A program made the position numbers and the translations under genes. From Azorhizobium sp965227945 (lineage in GTDB: Bacteria; Pseudomonadota; Alphaproteobacteria; Rhizobiales; Xanthobacteraceae), in NCBI GenBank assembly GCA_965227945.1, contig CBDDGQ010000006.1, positions 1,488,001 through 1,552,000 of the forward strand: a stretch of DNA of 64,000 nt, written 5' to 3'. Positions 60,088 to 64,000 of this stretch are shown here, in pieces (the first letter of the stretch is position 1; each line of letters starts with the position of its first letter). The notes under the pieces were generated by a model. That model searched no databases and had not been told where the DNA came from. It worked only from the letters and a program-made list of their open reading frames with translations.

Positions 60088-60942
60088 TCAGCCAAGGCCC
60101 ATCTTTTTGAACGCCTGGCTGATCCAGGAGGCCTTGTTCTCTTGCGGAACGCTGCCCCCGGCCTGCACCAGTTTGTAGGCGTCCTTGTACCACGGGCTGT
60201 CGGGATAATTATAGCCCAACACCGCCGCGGCGGTCTGGGCCTCCGACACGATCCCCAGCGCCATGTAGGACTCGGTGAGGCGGAACAGCGCCTCCTCGGT
60301 CTGGCGGGTGGTCTGATATTGCGTCACCACCACCTTGAAGCGGTTGATGGCGCCCGTGTAATTGCGCTGCTCGAGATAATAGCGGCCGACCATCATTTCC
60401 TTGCCGGCCAGCTGGTCGCGCGCCACTTCCACCTTCCGCTTGGCGCCTGCGGCATATTCGGTGTTGGGATATTTGCGAATCACCTCGTCCAGGGCATCGA
60501 GGGCCTGGCGGGTGCGGCGCTGGTCGCGGGTGATGTCGGGAATGCCGTCGAAATAAGCCGACGCCACCAGATAGGAGGCGTACGGGGCATCCGCCGAGCC
60601 GGGATGCAGCGCGAGATAACGCTTCCCGGAGGCAATGGCCTCGTCATATTTGCCCGCTTCGTAATAGACATAGGTGTCCATCAGCAGGGCCTTGCGCGCC
60701 CATTCCGAATAGGGGTGGGTCCGGTCGAGATCCTCGAAGCGCTTGGCGGCCGCATCGAGGTCGCCCTTGCGCATCAAGGTGAGGCCTTCGTTGTAGATTT
60801 TCTCAGCCGGCTCGTCCGGAGGCAGGACGTCCTTGTCGTTCGCACAGCCCGCGAGCGTGGAAGCGATCAGGGCCACACCCAGCAAAGCCGACGCGCGGGA
60901 GAACCCAGCGCGAAACGGAGCCGCGTCGATGAAAAGGCGCAT
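60088..60942 (-). CDS. bamD: BamD, outer-membrane assembly lipoprotein
   Basis: 284 residues. Lipoprotein signal with lipobox LAGC (ALIASTLAGCAND), then tetratricopeptide-type helical repeats: YNEGLTLMRKGDLDAAAKRFEDLDRTHPYSEWARKALLM, RYLALHPGSADAPYASYLVASAYF, YTGAINRFKVVVTQYQTTRQTEEALFRL. Essential partner of BamA in outer-membrane protein insertion. The internal ATG (MRLFIDAAPFRAGF) is taken as the start; one 5 codons upstream is possible. Confidence 0.95.
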   Translation of the reverse strand: MRLFIDAAPFRAGFSRASALLGVALIASTLAGCANDKDVLPPDEPAEKIYNEGLTLMRKGDLDAAAKRFEDLDRTHPYSEWARKALLMDTYVYYEAGKYDEAIASGKRYLALHPGSADAPYASYLVASAYFDGIPDITRDQRRTRQALDALDEVIRKYPNTEYAAGAKRKVEVARDQLAGKEMMVGRYYLEQRNYTGAINRFKVVVTQYQTTRQTEEALFRLTESYMALGIVSEAQTAAAVLGYNYPDSPWYKDAYKLVQAGGSVPQENKASWISQAFKKMGLG

Positions 60943-61186
60943 ACGTTCAGGTCCCAATGAAGGCCGGCATGCCTAGGCTCGCGCAGAGGAGCTGGCTCTT
61001 ACGGCGCTAATGGCGCTTTCCGTCGGCATTGTGGCGGCCGGTCGTGAACAGAGAGCAAACGACTGTCGCGGGAGAGGAAATAGCCTGACCGGGCGGTGGC
61101 GGCAAGCCGGGTGGCCATGACGGTGCGTCAGCACCTGCCACGGTTCGACTTACGGAAGAGCTCAGACAGGAGGCCGGATCGGCCGG

Positions 61187-62128
61187 TCAGCGCTCCGGCG
61201 CGTACGCCGGCATGGGCTGCCCGAACACCAGTTCGGCGGCGTCGCGGCGACGCTCTTCGGCGGCATCCACCACCATGTAAGCGGAGCGGTCCGCCAGCAA
61301 AGCGTCGATGACCTGGAAGTTCAGCTTGTGGCCGCCGCGAAAGGAGCTGTAGCGGGCCATCAGGGGCAGGCCGGCCAGAGCCAGATCGCCCACCGCGTCC
61401 AAGGCCTTGTGGCGGACGAACTCGTCCGGGCAGCGCAGGCCTTCGGGGTTCAGGATCCCCTCATCGGCGAGGCACACGGTATTGGCGAGGGAGGCGCCGC
61501 GGGCATAGCCGGCGCCGCGTAGCCGTTCCACGTCCTTCAGGAAGCCGAAGGTACGGGCCGGAGCCAATTCGCGGCGGAACACCGTGGGGCTCATGTTGGC
61601 GGCAAAGCGCTGGCGACCGATCTGGGCGTGATCGAAGTCGATCTCCACTTCGAGGCGGAAACCGGCGTCGTAGGGGCGAAGTTCCCCAAATGCGACACCC
61701 TGTTCCACCCGCACCGTCTTCAGCACCTTGATGAACTTGCGACGGGCCTTCTGCGACACCGTGCCCACCGCGTCGATGGCGGCGACGATGGGGGCGGCGC
61801 TGCCGTCGAGGATCGGCACTTCCGGCCCATCGATCTCGATCAGCGCATTGTCGATGGCCAGGCCTGACAGGGCCGAGAGCACATGCTCCACGGTCGAGAC
61901 GAGGACACCGCCCTTGTCGCCCAGCACGGTGGCAAGGTCGGTGGCCTGCACCGACTGGCGGGAAACGGAAATCTTGCGGGGGGCTTGGTCGGCGAAGGTG
62001 CGGAGGAAGACGATGCCAGTATCGGGAGACGCGGGCTTCAGGAGCAGGCGGGCTTCAATGCCGCCGTGAACTCCAACGCCTGTCAGCGCGACCGTACCGG
62101 CCAGTGTCGTCTGCATCTGTGAAGCCAT
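61187..62128 (-). CDS. lpxC: LpxC, UDP-3-O-acyl-N-acetylglucosamine deacetylase
   Basis: 313 residues, first committed step of lipid A synthesis. The family start MQTTLAGTVALTGVGVHGG is followed by VSTVEHVLSALSGLAIDNALIEIDGPEVPILDGSA (zinc His). Further on come RTFGFLKDVERLRGAGYARGAS, and FVRHKALDAVGDLALAGLP with SFRGGHKLNFQVIDALL, bearing the remaining His/Asp residues. ATG 62128 is used; 62116 (MQTTL) is equally plausible. Usual alphaproteobacterial order downstream of ftsZ. Confidence 0.96.
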   Translation of the reverse strand: MASQMQTTLAGTVALTGVGVHGGIEARLLLKPASPDTGIVFLRTFADQAPRKISVSRQSVQATDLATVLGDKGGVLVSTVEHVLSALSGLAIDNALIEIDGPEVPILDGSAAPIVAAIDAVGTVSQKARRKFIKVLKTVRVEQGVAFGELRPYDAGFRLEVEIDFDHAQIGRQRFAANMSPTVFRRELAPARTFGFLKDVERLRGAGYARGASLANTVCLADEGILNPEGLRCPDEFVRHKALDAVGDLALAGLPLMARYSSFRGGHKLNFQVIDALLADRSAYMVVDAAEERRRDAAELVFGQPMPAYAPER

Positions 62129-62354
62129 CCGTCTCGAGGCTCGCGGCGTTCGCACGCCCGCCACGCCCTCGCCCTGAAACCATCATTCCGGTGGGCCACT
62201 TTCGCCGCGCTTGCCCCGGTAAGGTAGCAAGGCGCTGAGTCGCCCTCGGAACTGGCTGCACCCTAGTCGGCCGGGTGCGCCGCGCCAAATCACGCTTGCT
62301 TACCGCCTGTTACCAAGCGCTGCGCCGAAATCATTCATCATTTACAAATAGTTA

Positions 62355-62376
62355 CGCCCGGAGCGGGCTCCGGGCG
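62355..62376 (-). terminator. Hairpin downstream of ftsZ
   Basis: CGCCCGGAG-CGGG-CTCCGGGCG, a 9-bp perfect stem. On the minus strand it is followed by TAACTATTTG, a weak T-rich stretch; possible terminator of the ftsZ transcript. Confidence 0.5.
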
Positions 62377-62478
62377 TGGGGACTTTGTTACACCGGCGGG
62401 CCGCCTCCCGATACCGTGCGCAGCCCCCTTGCGCCTGGGGGTTGTGCTTGCGGTCGTGCAATGGCGTCGCCAGCGGGA

Positions 62479-62505
62479 CGATCCGCGTGCAGTGCACGCG
62501 GATCG
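62479..62505. other. Perfect 27-bp palindrome 23 bp after the ftsZ stop
   Basis: Arms CGATCCGCGTGCA and TGCACGCGGATCG are perfect 13-bp inverted copies around a single central G. With almost no loop it could be a protein-binding dyad or a transcript hairpin; no T-run follows. Confidence 0.6.
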
Positions 62506-62527
62506 CAGAGACCTCGGTTCGTCGACC

Positions 62528-64000
62528 TCAGTTCGCCTGGCGGCGGAGGAAGGCGGGGATCTCCAGCTGGTCATCTTCATGGCCGTGCTGGGGCGCCGGG
62601 CGGCTCGGCACTTCCGGCATGGGCCGGGTGGGCGGGCGCTTGGCGAACTCGGACACCGGCGGTTCGCCGGCGCGGGCCGGAGCCTGGGCCGGAGCCTGGG
62701 CGCGAGCTTCAGGGGCCCGCATGCTGGGCTGCTCGCGGCGAGCCGGGGGAGCTTCCGGCTCGTCGTGATGACGACCCATGCCCACATTGGCCAGACGCTG
62801 GAGCAGCGTCATGCGCTTCTGCTCCACCGGCTCACCACGCTGGGCGCGGATCTGGTTCTGCGCCGGCATGGGCAGTTCTTCCACCCGCGGCATGCGCTGC
62901 GCCCGGGGACGCTGGGCCTGCGGCGGAATGTAGGGCGCGAACTCATCTTCCACGATCGCCTGGGGGGCCGCCGGCTGATCCGGCTCGGAGAAAAAAGACG
63001 GTTTCGGTGCGGCGGCGCGGATGGTCACTTCATCCACCACCGAGGAGGGCTGCGCCCGCTCGGGGGCGGGAGCGCGCTGCTGCTGCGGCGCCGGTTCGCG
63101 ATAGACGGGCTGCGGCGGCTGGGGGGCGGCCGCAGTTTCCAGCGACATCAGGTCTTCGGCGGAGATGGAGGCGACCGCGGTGCGGATCTGCGCTTCGCGG
63201 GTGGCTTCCACGGCCGCGCGGCCGGCGTTGGACATCTTGCGTCCGTGCATTTCCGGCAGGCGGTCGGCGTTGGTGGCGATCTGCTCGGGCACCACGGCGG
63301 GGTCGATGCCGGTGGCCACCACCGACACGCGGATGATGCCGTCGAGCGACTGGTCGAAGGTGGCGCCGAGGATGATGTTGGCGTCCGGATCCACTTCCTC
63401 GCGGATGCGGGTCGCGGCTTCGTCCACCTCGAACAGCGTCATGTCGTTGCCGCCGGTGATGGAGATCAAGAGGCCGCCGGCGCCGCGCATGGAGATTTCG
63501 TCCAGCAGCGGATTGGCGATGGCCGCTTCCGCCGCCTGGATGGCGCGCTTGTCGCCGGAGGCTTCACCGGTGCCCATCATCGCCTTGCCCATGTCGCGCA
63601 TCACGGCGCGGACGTCGGCGAAGTCGAGGTTGATGAGGCCTTCCTTGACCATCAAATCGGTGATGCAGGCGACGCCCGAATAGAGCACCTGATCGGCCAT
63701 GGCGAAGGCGTCGGCGAAGGTGGTCTTTTCGTTGGCGACCCGGAACAGGTTCTGATTCGGGATGACGATCAGCGTGTCGACCGTCTTCTGCAGTTCGTTG
63801 ATGCCGTGCTCGGCCACCCGCATGCGGCGCTGGCCCTCGAAGTGGAAGGGCTTGGTCACCACACCCACGGTGAGGATGCCCAGCTCGCGAGCGGCGCGGG
63901 CCACGACCGGGGCTGCCCCGGTGCCGGTGCCACCGCCCATGCCGGCGGTGATGAACACCATGTGCGACCCCGAGAGGTGGTCGCGAATCTCGTCAATGAC
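62528..64000 (-). CDS. ftsZ: FtsZ, cell-division GTPase, N-terminus outside window
   Basis: Tubulin-like GTPase that forms the division ring. The frame is open to the window edge, so the first ~90-100 residues are missing. Visible are the tubulin signature GGGTGTGAAPV, VGVVTKPFHFEGQRRMRVAEHG, LQKTVDTLIVIPNQNLFRV and LINLDFADVRAVMRDMGKAMMGTGEASGDKRA. Next is the C-terminal GTPase-associated domain (LLISITGGNDMTLFEVDEAATRIREEVDPDANIILGATFD). A ~180-residue Pro/Ala/Gln/Arg linker follows, with the terminal peptide DDQLEIPAFLRRQAN that binds FtsA and ZapA-type partners. The long linker is typical of alphaproteobacteria. Confidence 0.97.
   Translation of the reverse strand, partial: VIDEIRDHLSGSHMVFITAGMGGGTGTGAAPVVARAARELGILTVGVVTKPFHFEGQRRMRVAEHGINELQKTVDTLIVIPNQNLFRVANEKTTFADAFAMADQVLYSGVACITDLMVKEGLINLDFADVRAVMRDMGKAMMGTGEASGDKRAIQAAEAAIANPLLDEISMRGAGGLLISITGGNDMTLFEVDEAATRIREEVDPDANIILGATFDQSLDGIIRVSVVATGIDPAVVPEQIATNADRLPEMHGRKMSNAGRAAVEATREAQIRTAVASISAEDLMSLETAAAPQPPQPVYREPAPQQQRAPAPERAQPSSVVDEVTIRAAAPKPSFFSEPDQPAAPQAIVEDEFAPYIPPQAQRPRAQRMPRVEELPMPAQNQIRAQRGEPVEQKRMTLLQRLANVGMGRHHDEPEAPPARREQPSMRAPEARAQAPAQAPARAGEPPVSEFAKRPPTRPMPEVPSRPAPQHGHEDDQLEIPAFLRRQAN

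Larger units (their letters stand above)
62129..62527. other. ftsZ-lpxC intergenic region
   Basis: 399 bp. It contains two inverted repeats, annotated separately at 62355-62376 and 62479-62505, which probably end or stabilise the ftsZ transcript. The remaining ~200 bp next to lpxC, with AT-rich TTTACAAATAGTTACG, likely holds the lpxC promoter. Confidence 0.6.

Noticed and set aside
58390..60960. 856-codon open frame antisense to recN and bamD
   Set aside because: Same reason: sense strand carries complete RecN and BamD; the antisense product has no known motifs.

Overview
The window is about 70% G+C, with closely packed genes and frequent ATGA/TGATG overlaps. Gene content points to an alphaproteobacterium of the order Hyphomicrobiales (Rhizobiales), plausibly near Xanthobacteraceae. 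Supporting features are the ftsZ-lpxC-bamD-recN block, an FtsZ with a long linker and a conserved C-terminal peptide, ornithine-lipid synthesis, glycolate oxidase with malate synthase A, sulfite dehydrogenase, and dispersed C-rich hairpin repeats of a kind common in that order. The genus is inference.

Layout. 1-3029: end of ispG, a YceI protein and an amino-acid permease. 3030-12129 (minus): one long operon, livG > acyl-CoA synthetase > livH > livM > livK > livF > PaaK-like protein, which looks like uptake plus CoA activation of an organic acid. 12504-17967 (plus): a TetR regulator, then carboxyltransferase, enoyl-CoA hydratase and biotin carboxylase of an acyl-CoA carboxylase pathway (LiuB/C/D type). 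Two matching 16-bp TetR-like sites, one before livG and one before the carboxylase genes, suggest a single regulon. 18319-26611: glutamine amidotransferase, DMT exporter, MarR, LolA, exonuclease III, DUF2267, a low-GC phage-type amidase, a cNMP-domain protein, an OmpR-type response regulator and an L,D-transpeptidase. 26756-31337: LutABC lactate oxidation followed by two tail genes. 31439-33480: AzlCD and a LysR regulator. 33645-41344: glcD-glcE-[inserted DUF559 gene and repeats]-glcF, thiE and malate synthase A; glycolate oxidase and malate synthase together turn glycolate into malate. 41525-48943: DUF2076, PdeM, an old-yellow-enzyme oxidoreductase, two VOC proteins, an extensin-like/L,D-transpeptidase pair and small conserved proteins. 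49314-50936: a low-GC AAA ATPase fused to a DUF4435 (TOPRIM-like) domain, a probable phage-defence gene. 51221-58290: Lhr-type helicase, an exported protein, OlsB-like acyltransferase, ArfB and SorAB sulfite dehydrogenase. 58402-64000 (minus): ftsZ, lpxC, bamD and recN, with ftsZ running off the end.

Two points stand out. First, a family of about 17 C-rich hairpin half-elements, mostly in inverted pairs, is scattered between genes, often inside operons. One pair encloses a DUF559 endonuclease-like gene between glcE and glcF, and an adjacent short pair carries a diverged copy of that gene's 3' flank, as a deletion derivative or segmental copy would. This raises the possibility that DUF559 is connected with the spread of the repeats. 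Second, the single-gene AAA-DUF4435 fusion resembles merged forms of the PARIS anti-phage system and lies within a 7.6-kb block separating lhr from pdeM, genes that are usually neighbours.

All calls come from reading the sequence; no database search was run. No rRNA, tRNA, CRISPR array or transposase gene was recognised.
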